A model generated the notes under the pieces. It saw only the letters and a list, made by a program, of their open reading frames with translations, searched no databases and was not told where the DNA came from. Shown here piece by piece: positions 34,571 through 43,858 of a DNA stretch of 64,000 nucleotides. The first letter of the stretch is position 1, and each line of letters opens with the position of its first letter. A program made the position numbers and the translations under genes. Where the stretch lies: contig NZ_CP035534.1 in the NCBI RefSeq assembly GCF_009068765.1, positions 310,001-374,000 on the forward strand, given 5' to 3'. The DNA comes from Sulfurimonas hydrogeniphila. Lineage in GTDB: Bacteria; Campylobacterota; Campylobacteria; Campylobacterales; Sulfurimonadaceae.

Positions 34571-36607
34571 GTGAGCAAAGTATATTTTTCTACTTGGAAT
34601 GGTGAGCTTGTTAACAATATCGGCAAACCACAAGAAGAGTGGGAAGAGTCAGCTTATAACTTACCGGCACAATATGATGATCACCGTGATTCAAAAGCTT
34701 TTATCGGCTGGGACGGTGTTTCGTTGTTTCATGAGGATGTGGATGTTATTCGTTTAGCGATGGAATATGCTGCACAGTATCAAGTATATTCAGAAGCATG
34801 CGGAAGATGTGCTCCTGGAAGATGGGGTGGCCGTATTTTATATGACCAGCTTGATAAAATTGCTCGTGGTGAAGGTGAATTGGCTGATTTGGACCACTTA
34901 AAAGAGATTGGTAAAAGTATGCAGATAACATCCAAGTGTGAGATTGGGAAAACAGTTCCAAATCCTATTTTGGACTTAATGACGCATTTCGAAGATACAT
35001 TTCTGGAGTGTATCAATGAAAAGAAAAAATCAAAACATTATGATGAAAAAATCGGCTATATAGCAAAAATAACAGCACCGTGTACGGATGCCTGTCCTGC
35101 GCATGTTGATATACCCGGATATATTGAAGGTGTCAGAGACTTGCGTTTTGACGATTCCCTGGAAGCAACACGCCAGACAATGCCGCTTGCACATACCTGT
35201 GGACGTGTCTGTCCGCATCCGTGTGAAGATGCCTGTCGAAGAACCAATCTTGATGAGCCTATTTCAATTATGGCACTCAAACGCCTTGGTGCAGACTGGG
35301 AAACAGACCATGAATATGAGTTTTTTCACCCGATGGAGAAGAAGCCGCCGATTGACAAAAAAGTTGCTGTTATCGGTGCAGGTCCTGCGGGACTGACGAC
35401 TGCGTATTATCTTGCTGCAGAAGGCATAAAAGTCGATGTATATGAGGATCTCCCTGTTTTAGGTGGTGAAGTTGCCGTTGGTGTCCCTGAATACCGAATG
35501 CCGGTTGACAAATACAATCAGGATATTGAATGTGTTCGCGATATGGGTGTGAACTTTATTACAAATTCGAGAATCGGTGCCGACGATATGCGCAGATTTG
35601 AAAAAGAGTATGATGCAACGATGGTGGCCGTAGGGACAAGGATCTCCAAAAAGGTCCGTTGTGAAAATGAAAGACCAGAGATAAAGGGTTACTGGGGCGC
35701 TATTGACTTTCTTGACCGTGTGAATCTGTATGAAAAATACGGCATCACCATTCCTAAAGAGGTGCAGGAAGAGAATCTGCTTACTACAGACTATGTGGAC
35801 CTGACAGGAAAAACCGTGGTCTGCGTGGGCGGCGGATTTACTTCAATGGATGTTGTGCGTTGTGCAATTAGGGCCAATGCCAAAAAAGTCTATATGATTT
35901 ACCGTCGTGATGAAAAAACGATTATTCGCAATACAACCTATGAAGAGTACCATGAAGCGGTTGAAGAGGGTGTCGAGTTTCTTTTTCACTCCGCTGTAAA
36001 CAAAATTACGACAGACGAAAATGACATTTTACGAGAACTTCTGATTGACAAGTTTGAGCTTGTTCCGGATCCAAACGGTGGACGTGCACAGCTTGTAAAA
36101 ATAGAGGGTGAATCCTATACTATTGAAGCAGACTATCTGATTCCTGCTGTTTCTCAGTCGGCTGATTTGGATTTACTGCCTGAAGAGTGGGACATTGAGA
36201 TGACTTCATGGGCGACTATTAAGACAAACGGCAAAGACTATATGACATCACGCAAAGGTATTTTTGCCGCAGGTGACTGTGAATACGGTCCTATGACGAT
36301 TGTCAATGCGGTCGGTCAAGCCAAACGTGCGGCTTCTGTTATGGCCCGATATGTACAGACCGGTGAAGTGAGCTTGACTGATGATGAGATTATGGAAGAT
36401 CATCTTGTTAAACTGAAAGTTTATGATAAAAAAGAGAAAGTTACCGGCTGGTTGCCGGGTCTTCCTCGTGAGCACTCTTCTGTTTTGGATGTTGAAGTGA
36501 GAAAGCATAATAATGCGGAAGTAAATCTTGGTTTCACACAGGAACAGGCTTTAAGTGAAGCTGAGAGATGTATGCGTTGTTATTATATAGCAATGGTACA
36601 GGCATAA
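34571..36607 (+). CDS. Chimeric complex I input subunit: NuoF Fe-S domain fused to GltD-like FAD/NAD(P) oxidoreductase
   Basis: 678 aa from the GTG at 34571, which has an AGGG ribosome site (TTG at 34565 is too close to it). Residues ~70-145 resemble the C-terminal Fe-S domain of NuoF (EACGRCAPGRWGG, then MQITSKCEIG). Three of the four N3 ligands are present, C77, C80 and C123, but the third position is Gly83. Residues ~165-235 form a GltD/dihydropyrimidine-dehydrogenase-type Fe-S domain (PCTDACPAHVDIPGYI; CGRVCPHPCEDAC). Residues ~262-620 are a two-dinucleotide flavoprotein domain with VIGAGPAGLTTAYYLA and VVCVGGGFTSMDVVRCA. The C-terminus has a CMRC pair. The FMN/NADH domain of NuoF is missing. 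The likely donor is NAD(P)H or ferredoxin; inference. Confidence 0.85.
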   Translation: MSKVYFSTWNGELVNNIGKPQEEWEESAYNLPAQYDDHRDSKAFIGWDGVSLFHEDVDVIRLAMEYAAQYQVYSEACGRCAPGRWGGRILYDQLDKIARGEGELADLDHLKEIGKSMQITSKCEIGKTVPNPILDLMTHFEDTFLECINEKKKSKHYDEKIGYIAKITAPCTDACPAHVDIPGYIEGVRDLRFDDSLEATRQTMPLAHTCGRVCPHPCEDACRRTNLDEPISIMALKRLGADWETDHEYEFFHPMEKKPPIDKKVAVIGAGPAGLTTAYYLAAEGIKVDVYEDLPVLGGEVAVGVPEYRMPVDKYNQDIECVRDMGVNFITNSRIGADDMRRFEKEYDATMVAVGTRISKKVRCENERPEIKGYWGAIDFLDRVNLYEKYGITIPKEVQEENLLTTDYVDLTGKTVVCVGGGFTSMDVVRCAIRANAKKVYMIYRRDEKTIIRNTTYEEYHEAVEEGVEFLFHSAVNKITTDENDILRELLIDKFELVPDPNGGRAQLVKIEGESYTIEADYLIPAVSQSADLDLLPEEWDIEMTSWATIKTNGKDYMTSRKGIFAAGDCEYGPMTIVNAVGQAKRAASVMARYVQTGEVSLTDDEIMEDHLVKLKVYDKKEKVTGWLPGLPREHSSVLDVEVRKHNNAEVNLGFTQEQALSEAERCMRCYYIAMVQA

Positions 36608-36619
36608 GGGGAGTCGTAA

Positions 36620-38863
36620 ATGAGTAAAATTATAAATTTTAAAATTGACGGCAAAGATGTTACAGCAGTAAAAGGGGAGACAATTCTTCAGGCTGCGAGA
36701 AAAAATGATATCTATATTCCTACTATGTGTTATATTTCAAAAACGACGCCCTGTGCATCATGCCGTATCTGTTCTGTCGAGGTAGAAGGTGTAGATGGGC
36801 TTGTTCTCTCCTGTAACACACCTCCGACAGAGGGTATTGAAGTCAGAACAAACTCTGCCGAGCTTGAGCTTGAGCGTACAAATATCATGAGACTCTATGA
36901 TGTAAATCATCCGCTGGAGTGTGGTGTTTGTGACAAATCCGGAGAATGTGATCTGCAAAATATGACTTTGGAGTTTGGCGTAGCACAACAGGAATTTTCT
37001 GCAAAAGACCAACTCAGAAAAGTGGAACACTGGGGACTGATTAATTATGACCCAGCATTATGTATTATGTGCGAAAAATGTGTACATGTATGTAATGAAG
37101 TTATAGGCGATGATGCTATTGAAGTAAAATTCGGCGGATACTCTTCTGTGATTATCCCAAAAAATGCGGATACACTGGATTGTACTTTTTGTGGTGAATG
37201 TATTGCAGTCTGTCCGGTCGGTGCTTTGGTAAGCAGTGATTTCCAGTACTCTGCAAATGCATGGGAACTCTCCCGTATTCCTTCAACATGTGCCCACTGT
37301 TCTGCCGGTTGTGCTTTGGAATATGAAACACGCCACGTCGGTATCAACGGTGAAGATTCTATTTACAGAGTGAAAAACAATTATGAATTCAATTCATTAT
37401 GTGGAGCAGGGCGTTTCGGATTTGATTTTGAAAATCGCGCCTCTAAAGACGAAGAAGCATTTAAAAAGGCAGTTGAAGCCATTCAAAATGCAAATGCTAT
37501 ACGCTTTTCTTCAATTATTACAAATGAAGAGGCACATATTTTACAGCTTTTAAAAGAGAAACTTGGGATAAAACTTTTTAATGAGGACGCAAGACTGTAT
37601 GCTGAATTTATGAAATCTTATTCTTCAGTAAGCGGTAAACTGCATCACAGTGCTTCGATGGATGCCGTCAAACAGGCCGATGCGATTATTATTATCGGCA
37701 CACGTTTGGCGACGGATAATCCGATGGTACGTTATGCTGTGCGAACAGCATCCCAGCATAATGGTGCAAAAATAGTATATGCGCATCCGCTTGAAGATGC
37801 GCTTATGAAAAATACCGCTACACAGTTTATGAAATATGAAGTGGGTACAGAAGAGGGTGTCATGGCACTTTTGGCAAATGAGCTTCTTCAAAACAGTGAT
37901 GTGGACGAACAAACCAGATCATTTTTAGATGATTTGGATTTGGGCTACCTTGAAGCTGAAAGCAATGTGGGCGATGATGAACTTAAATTAATGACGAAGT
38001 CATTCAAGCGGGCACAAAAGCATGTACTTATCATCGGAAGTGATGTATTTGCACATAAGCGTGCAAAAAATATTGCGAAACTTGCAGCTTTGATTGAAAA
38101 ATATACTGAATTTTCATTACTGATTATTCCTGCAGAAGTAAATACTGCAGGGGTTGCCCTTACATGTAAACTCGACACTGATGAAAATATAGGCAACATT
38201 GTTGCTTATAATGCAGAAGGTGACTTTATAATGTCATCTTTAAAAGATTCAGATTTAGCGATGCCGGCACTTAATCAAGTGGAAGGAACAGTTGTCAATG
38301 TTGACAATCAGGTACTTCCGTTGAATGTGGCACTTCCTTTTGAAGGATATACTTTGAATGATATAGCAAATGCTCTTGGTCTGAAAAAAGAAAATACTAT
38401 TGACTATACAAAAGAGCTCGACACATCAAAAGGTTTTAAAGCAATTGCTTTTGATGATTTGGAGAATTTTTTAACACCTTACGGTGAAGACAAAAGGGGC
38501 TATATCTTAGATGAAGTTGTCTGTGAAGCAGATTCAGAAGTAGCACCGATTGAAGAGTTGCCTGAGTTTAACGGAAGTGTAATTTATAATTGTAACCCTG
38601 TTTTGCAGTTTAATGCGTTTACAAATAAAACACATCAGTTGGAAAAAGACACAACATTAAGAGGCTCGGCTCAGTTTGCGGCAGCTGCAAAGATTGCAGA
38701 TGGTGATGTAGTTGAAATAAGCTTTGCATCAAGAACAATACAAAGAGTTTTTAAACAAGATGAAGAACTAAAAGGAACTATAGCACTCAATCCTACCTTC
38801 GATTTAGGTCAGGATTTTAGCAGATATAGATTTGAAAAATCCAAAATAGCGAGAGTAATATAA
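36620..38863 (+). CDS. nuoG: NuoG-like subunit, first copy
   Basis: 747 aa with the complete iron-sulfur set of NuoG. N-terminal 2Fe-2S cluster: C37, C48, C51, C65. His-Cys cluster: HPLECGVCDKSGEC (~93-106). Two 4Fe-4S clusters: CIMCEKCVHVC and CTFCGECIAVCPVGAL. N7-like ligands: CAHCSAGC ... CGAG. The molybdopterin-like C-terminal domain follows, with RLATDNPMVRYAVRTASQ. It ends coupled (TAATG) to a second full NuoG-like gene, so electrons could be split or passed through both. Confidence 0.93.
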   Translation: MSKIINFKIDGKDVTAVKGETILQAARKNDIYIPTMCYISKTTPCASCRICSVEVEGVDGLVLSCNTPPTEGIEVRTNSAELELERTNIMRLYDVNHPLECGVCDKSGECDLQNMTLEFGVAQQEFSAKDQLRKVEHWGLINYDPALCIMCEKCVHVCNEVIGDDAIEVKFGGYSSVIIPKNADTLDCTFCGECIAVCPVGALVSSDFQYSANAWELSRIPSTCAHCSAGCALEYETRHVGINGEDSIYRVKNNYEFNSLCGAGRFGFDFENRASKDEEAFKKAVEAIQNANAIRFSSIITNEEAHILQLLKEKLGIKLFNEDARLYAEFMKSYSSVSGKLHHSASMDAVKQADAIIIIGTRLATDNPMVRYAVRTASQHNGAKIVYAHPLEDALMKNTATQFMKYEVGTEEGVMALLANELLQNSDVDEQTRSFLDDLDLGYLEAESNVGDDELKLMTKSFKRAQKHVLIIGSDVFAHKRAKNIAKLAALIEKYTEFSLLIIPAEVNTAGVALTCKLDTDENIGNIVAYNAEGDFIMSSLKDSDLAMPALNQVEGTVVNVDNQVLPLNVALPFEGYTLNDIANALGLKKENTIDYTKELDTSKGFKAIAFDDLENFLTPYGEDKRGYILDEVVCEADSEVAPIEELPEFNGSVIYNCNPVLQFNAFTNKTHQLEKDTTLRGSAQFAAAAKIADGDVVEISFASRTIQRVFKQDEELKGTIALNPTFDLGQDFSRYRFEKSKIARVI
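38160..38169. repeat. TTACATGTAA palindrome
   Basis: Exact copy inside the first nuoG, read as Leu-Thr-Cys-Lys. Confidence 0.85.
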
Positions 38864-41349
38864 TGAGTGAAATTACCATAAACATTGACGGAAAAGATGT
38901 TCAGACAAAAGAGGGTGAGTATTTGTTAAATGCTGCCCGTGCAAATGACATATTTATTCCTGCAATATGTTATTTAACAAGATGCAGCCCGACTCTAGCC
39001 TGTCGTATATGTCTTGTTGAAGCAAATGGAAAACAGGTATATGCCTGTAATGCAAAAGCAAAAGAGGGAATGCAGGTAGTAACATCGACTGAGTCTATAG
39101 AAAAAGAGCGCAGAATCATCATGGAAGTATACGATGTGAACCATCCGCTTCAGTGTGGTGTATGTGACCAGTCAGGTGAGTGTGAACTGCAAAATTATAC
39201 ACTTGAGATGGGTGTTGATTCACAACATTATTCCATTAAAGATGTAGACAGAAGTTCTCATGACTGGGGACATTTACACTATGATCCGGGCCTTTGTATC
39301 GTGTGTGAACGTTGTGTTACTGCCTGTAAGGATATGATAGGTGACAATTCACTTAAAACAATTCCGCGCGGTTCTGATCCTATCAATGCAGATTATAAAG
39401 AGAGTATGCCAAAAGACGCATATGCAATGTGGAACAAACTCAACAAGTCTGTCATTGGTTTGACAAACGGAACTGATGTTCTTGACTGTACCTCATGCGG
39501 CGAATGTGCAGCAGTCTGTCCGGTCGGAGCACTTGTTGATACCCAGTTTATGTATAAGTCCAATGCATGGGAGTTAAAACAGGTTCCTGCAACCTGTGGA
39601 CACTGTTCTGCGGGATGTCAGATAACTTATGATCTGAAACATACAAGTATTGACAATCCTGAAGATAAAATATACCGTGTTATGAACGAATGGAACTATG
39701 TTTCACTTTGTGGTGCAGGCCGTTACGGATTTGATTATCAAAATGCCGGTGTTACAAAAGACGAGACTGCATTTGCAAATGCAGTAGAGGCCTTTAAAAA
39801 GGCAGATACAATAGCTTTTACATCTACAATTACCAATGAAGAAGCCTACCTGCTTCAAAAAATGAAAGAAAAATTCGGATACAGACTTGTCAATCCGGAA
39901 GCAAAAGCATTTCAGGATTTTTTAAACAATTATGCACAAATCAGTGGACATAAACTCTATAAAGGCGATCTGGAAAAAGTGCATAGTACAAACTTTATAG
40001 TCTCTGTCGGTTCGGCACTCAAAACTGACAATCCAAATGCACGCTATGCATTAAATAATTCGTTGACAGTAAAAAAAGGCGCAGGAATTTATTTTCATCC
40101 TGTAAAAGATCCGATTATCGAGGGTATAGGGAAGTCTATCATGACAGTTGCCCATGCTCCTCTTCAAGAAGAAGCAGCATTATATCTTCTGCTTGATCTT
40201 TTTGCAAACAAATCAAAACTGCCTTCTGATATTGTGGACTACCTTGCTTCTTTTCATTCACAAAAAACCGTTACAGTTGAAGAAGTTGTGAAAGAAAAAG
40301 TTGTGGAACTTGTCAAAGAGACAAAAGTCAATGAAGAAACAGGGGAAGAAGAAGAAATTGAAGTAGAAAAAACCAAAATGGTTTCTACAAAGATTGCAAA
40401 AGAAATAGAGGTTGATGATAACAGACTCTTGGAAATACTTGGTCTTGATGATAGTTTTATGCAAACACTTGAAAAGAACCTGAAGAAAAAAGAGACTTTT
40501 GCGCTTATGGTTGGACCAGATTTGTATATGCATCCAAATGCAAAAAACCTGGCTCGTCTGGTTGCTTTGCTGGAAAAATACTCAGCTTTTGAAGTTACCA
40601 TGATTCCAACACTTACAAACTCATTGGGTGTAGCGCTGATCTGTGACCTTGATGATGAGAAAGGCTCTTATACGGTTGCGTACAATACTGATGGCGATTT
40701 TGTACTCTCCGGGCTTGGCGACGGTGATTTGGATATGCCGGCGATCAATCAGCAGGAAGGAACATTGACATCTGTAAACAAACGTGTCAACCCTACAAAT
40801 GCTGCTATCGGATATGAGGGATATGAATTAAACGATATTGCAAAAGCGCTTGGTTTTGAAGCAGAAAATATTATAGATTACACTGTAGAACTTCCTGTTG
40901 CGAGAGGATTTAAAGCAGAAGAATTCGATAACCTGCCAAATCATTATGAAAATGACGGTACAGAAGTAAGAGGTTATGTGTTAGAAAATGTAGCAGTAGA
41001 GGCCAGTGAAGATGAAAGTGTAGAAAAATTCAGTGAAGATAAGTTAGAAGGGTGTATAATCTATTTAGCAAATCCTGTAAGACAGTTTACGGAATTTACC
41101 TACAAGACAACAAATCTTGACGAAGTAAGCGGTATTTACATGAGTGAAGAGTATTTATCCAAAACTGATTACAATGAGGGTGATACAGTCACAGTGAAAA
41201 CTAAAAAAGGTGAACTGACTGCAAAAGTTGTGTGTGACAATAAAATTGCAGGTGATATAGTGGTTTTACCTACATTTGATAAAAAATTAAACTCAGAAGC
41301 ACTCTTTGACGGCTACCGTTTTAGTACAGCTTCAATCCAAAAGGGGTAA
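38863..41349 (+). CDS. NuoG-like subunit, second copy
   Basis: 828 aa, the same domain plan as the preceding gene and also complete: CYLTRCSPTLACRIC ... YACNAK (2Fe-2S), HPLQCGVCDQSGEC (His-Cys cluster), CIVCERCVTAC and CTSCGECAAVCPVGAL (4Fe-4S), CGHCSAGC ... CGAG (N7-like). It differs by two insertions: ~25 residues between the two 4Fe-4S motifs (about 165-195) and a Glu/Lys/Val-rich stretch (about 465-525: VEEVVKEKVVELVKETK ...). Paralog of the first copy, clearly diverged, so an old duplication. Named only by homology. Confidence 0.9.
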   Translation: MSEITINIDGKDVQTKEGEYLLNAARANDIFIPAICYLTRCSPTLACRICLVEANGKQVYACNAKAKEGMQVVTSTESIEKERRIIMEVYDVNHPLQCGVCDQSGECELQNYTLEMGVDSQHYSIKDVDRSSHDWGHLHYDPGLCIVCERCVTACKDMIGDNSLKTIPRGSDPINADYKESMPKDAYAMWNKLNKSVIGLTNGTDVLDCTSCGECAAVCPVGALVDTQFMYKSNAWELKQVPATCGHCSAGCQITYDLKHTSIDNPEDKIYRVMNEWNYVSLCGAGRYGFDYQNAGVTKDETAFANAVEAFKKADTIAFTSTITNEEAYLLQKMKEKFGYRLVNPEAKAFQDFLNNYAQISGHKLYKGDLEKVHSTNFIVSVGSALKTDNPNARYALNNSLTVKKGAGIYFHPVKDPIIEGIGKSIMTVAHAPLQEEAALYLLLDLFANKSKLPSDIVDYLASFHSQKTVTVEEVVKEKVVELVKETKVNEETGEEEEIEVEKTKMVSTKIAKEIEVDDNRLLEILGLDDSFMQTLEKNLKKKETFALMVGPDLYMHPNAKNLARLVALLEKYSAFEVTMIPTLTNSLGVALICDLDDEKGSYTVAYNTDGDFVLSGLGDGDLDMPAINQQEGTLTSVNKRVNPTNAAIGYEGYELNDIAKALGFEAENIIDYTVELPVARGFKAEEFDNLPNHYENDGTEVRGYVLENVAVEASEDESVEKFSEDKLEGCIIYLANPVRQFTEFTYKTTNLDEVSGIYMSEEYLSKTDYNEGDTVTVKTKKGELTAKVVCDNKIAGDIVVLPTFDKKLNSEALFDGYRFSTASIQKG

Positions 41350-41352
41350 TAT

Positions 41353-42342
41353 ATGGATACAGCATATTTAATTGAAACGATTATAAAAGTCGTTGTAATT
41401 CTACTTATATTTTCTGCATTGGCAGGTATCGGTACATATTTTGAGCGGAAGATACTTGCATTTATGCAACGTCGTTTAGGGCCGATGTATGTCGGACCAT
41501 ACGGGTTGTTGCAGGTGGCAGCAGACGGTATAAAACTTTTTACAAAAGAAGATATTATTCCTACAAACGTAGTGGGTCCGGTATTTAAAATTGCACCTGT
41601 AATTACTGCGGCAACTGCATTTATGGCAGCAGCAGCGATTCCGTTTTTTCCACAATTCACAGTGTTCGGTTATACAGTACATCCTATTGTAGCTGATTTG
41701 AATATCGGTATTTTGTATATTCTGGGTGTAATGGCAGTCGGACTTTACGGACCTTTGCTTGGCGGTATGGCTTCGGCAAACAAATTTTCCCTGCTTTCAG
41801 CAGCGCGTACGGCAGCTGTTTTCATCTCTTATGAAGTTGTCAGCGGTTTAGCTATTCTGGCGCCGATTATGATGGTGGGTTCTTTGTCTCTGATTGATTT
41901 TAACAATTATCAGGCAGGCGGTATCAGTGACTGGATTATATGGTCTCAGCCTGTAGCCTTTGTTTTATTTTGGATCGCGGCTTTTGCTGAAACCGGACGT
42001 ACGCCGTTTCACCTGATAGCAAATGACCATGAAATTATTGACGGTTTTGGAACAGAGTACTCTGGAATGAGATGGGGTCTTTTCTTCATTGGCGAGTATG
42101 CAAATATGTTCTTTATCTCCTTTGTGATTCCTCTTATCTTTTTAGGCGGATACGGTGACGGAAGTATGCTTGGCGCATTGGGGCTGATAGGAAAAGTGGC
42201 ATTTTTCTTTTTCTTCTTTTTGTGGACAAGAGCTGCCTGGCCGGATGTAAGACCGGATCAGTTGATGTGGTTGTGTTGGAAAGTACTAATGCCATTGGCC
42301 GTGATTAATGTTGTAATCACCGGCTTTGTGATGATGTTTTAA
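41353..42342 (+). CDS. nuoH: NADH-quinone oxidoreductase subunit H
   Basis: 329 aa with about eight membrane helices, at the junction of quinone site and proton channel. Conserved segments are ERKILAFMQRRLGPMYVGPYGLLQ (in part), ADGIKLFTKEDIIP, SLLSAARTAAVFISYEV and FAETGRTPFHLIAND, then ANMFFISF and a C-terminal WTRAAWPDVRPDQLM. Starts 3 nt after the second nuoG. Confidence 0.97.
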   Translation: MDTAYLIETIIKVVVILLIFSALAGIGTYFERKILAFMQRRLGPMYVGPYGLLQVAADGIKLFTKEDIIPTNVVGPVFKIAPVITAATAFMAAAAIPFFPQFTVFGYTVHPIVADLNIGILYILGVMAVGLYGPLLGGMASANKFSLLSAARTAAVFISYEVVSGLAILAPIMMVGSLSLIDFNNYQAGGISDWIIWSQPVAFVLFWIAAFAETGRTPFHLIANDHEIIDGFGTEYSGMRWGLFFIGEYANMFFISFVIPLIFLGGYGDGSMLGALGLIGKVAFFFFFFLWTRAAWPDVRPDQLMWLCWKVLMPLAVINVVITGFVMMF

Positions 42343-42353
42343 GGGGATAATGA

Positions 42354-42971
42354 ATGAAAATGGAACAATTTAATGATAGAAATGTAGCTGACAACGGTTA
42401 CTTTTTAGTTGATATTGAAGATTATCCTACTGATGGTTGGGGTAAATTTAAACGTGTCGTAAAAAGAACTTTCAGAGCCGAACTTTTTGTAGGTTTATGG
42501 GTAGTGCTTCGTGAAATGATCAAATTTGATATTCATACGGTACAGTATCCGCAGGAGAAACTGCCTATAGGTCCTCGTTATCGTGCCGTGCATGAAATGA
42601 AAAGACTTTGGGAAAGTGATGCTGAACGTTGTATCGGATGTGGACTTTGTGAAAAAATCTGTATATCTGACTGTATTCGTATGGATACAAAGATAGATGA
42701 GAATTCACGAAAAGAAGTAACCGAATATACAATTAATTTAGGGCGTTGTATTTTTTGCGGTTACTGTGCGGAAGTTTGTCCTGAACTTGCTATTACTCAT
42801 GGCGGAGAGTATGAACAGGCATCAGAACAGCGTGAGCATTTTGTTGACTATGCGTATATGTTGACGCCACTTGACAAAATGAAAGCCGGAACTCAAATGG
42901 AGTTTGAAGGTTTTGGTGCGATTACACCACATGAAGATGAGCGTGTTAAAAAAACACCTCTAGCATATTAA
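42354..42971 (+). CDS. nuoI: NADH-quinone oxidoreductase subunit I
   Basis: 205 aa ferredoxin-like subunit carrying clusters N6a and N6b. The two motifs are CIGCGLCEKICISDC (residues ~95-109) and CIFCGYCAEVCPELAITHG (~133-151). The first lacks the usual Pro after its fourth Cys. The N-terminal amphipathic part (VVKRTFRAELFVGLWVVLREM) anchors it to the membrane arm. It links the NuoG proteins to NuoB. Confidence 0.96.
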   Translation: MKMEQFNDRNVADNGYFLVDIEDYPTDGWGKFKRVVKRTFRAELFVGLWVVLREMIKFDIHTVQYPQEKLPIGPRYRAVHEMKRLWESDAERCIGCGLCEKICISDCIRMDTKIDENSRKEVTEYTINLGRCIFCGYCAEVCPELAITHGGEYEQASEQREHFVDYAYMLTPLDKMKAGTQMEFEGFGAITPHEDERVKKTPLAY

Positions 42972-42983
42972 GGAGTTTGGATT

Positions 42984-43550
42984 ATGTTTGAAGCGGTAGC
43001 ATTTTACTTGTTTGCATTTCTGACGATAACGATGTTTTTCATCACAGTAACAACATCACAGGCGTTATATGCATTAAGTGCATTGGCAGCGGGAATGATT
43101 TTCATATCAGCATTTTTCTTTATTCTGGGTGCTGATTTTTTAGGTGCAGTGCAAATAATTGTTTACACTGGTGCAGTAATGGCTTTATATGCTTTTGGTA
43201 TGATGTTTTTTGACACGACAAGAGAAGTTAAAGAGAAACAGGGAAACAAATACATTATCGTCGGACTCTCAACACTGGCAGCAGTTCTGGTAGTTGTTAT
43301 TTTTGCAGCGCCGATGGTATCTGAAAATATTGTTGCTCTTTATCCGGCAATTGAAGGAGTAGGCAATACTCAAGAAGTAGGACTGATTTTATTTACAAAA
43401 TATCTAGTACCGTTTGAAGTGGCTGCAATTATGCTGCTTGTTGCAATGGTAGCAGGTATCGTCCTTGCAGGGAAGAAAATGGATCTTTCAATTACACTGA
43501 TGAATGATGCTGAAATTGAAGAACAAAATAACACAAAGGTACTTTCATGA
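42984..43550 (+). CDS. nuoJ: NADH-quinone oxidoreductase subunit J
   Basis: 188 aa membrane subunit with five helices. The second and third helices contain AGMIFISAFFFILGADFLGAVQIIVYTGAVMALYAFGMMFFD (in part), including the conserved GA.Q..VY.GA motif of NuoJ. It overlaps nuoK by 4 nt (ATGA). Confidence 0.96.
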   Translation: MFEAVAFYLFAFLTITMFFITVTTSQALYALSALAAGMIFISAFFFILGADFLGAVQIIVYTGAVMALYAFGMMFFDTTREVKEKQGNKYIIVGLSTLAAVLVVVIFAAPMVSENIVALYPAIEGVGNTQEVGLILFTKYLVPFEVAAIMLLVAMVAGIVLAGKKMDLSITLMNDAEIEEQNNTKVLS

Positions 43551-43855
43551 TGGAAATAGGTTTAAATCATTATCTTGTTTTATCTACTATTTTATTTGCT
43601 ATTGGTTTAGTAGGTGTTATGCGTAGAAAAAACCTTCTTTTACTGTTTTTTGCAACCGAAATACTCTTAAATGCAGTTAATGTTGCTTTTGCAGCAATTT
43701 CGCATTATTATGGCGATTTGACTGGTCAGATGTTTGCATTTTTCGTAATTGCTATTGCAGCTTCAGAAGTTGCAGTCGGTCTTGGACTTCTGATAGTATG
43801 GTATAAACGCCACAGTTCAATTGACTTAGATGCGTTAACAGCGATGAAAGGATAA
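43547..43855 (+). CDS. nuoK: NADH-quinone oxidoreductase subunit K
   Basis: 102 aa, three helices, homologous to MrpC. Shows LNHYLVLSTILFAIGLVGVM, then NLLLLFFATEILLNAVNVAF with the conserved membrane Glu (~residue 37), and AIAASEVAVGLGLLI with the second Glu (~residue 73). Two adjacent ATGs (43547 and 43550) are possible starts. Confidence 0.96.
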   Translation: MMEIGLNHYLVLSTILFAIGLVGVMRRKNLLLLFFATEILLNAVNVAFAAISHYYGDLTGQMFAFFVIAIAASEVAVGLGLLIVWYKRHSSIDLDALTAMKG

Positions 43856-43858
43856 AGA

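Noticed and set aside
40254-40601. Minus-strand Ser/Phe/Thr-rich frame inside the second nuoG
   Set aside because: It is the complement of the Glu/Lys-rich insertion; composition explains it and no start signals are seen.
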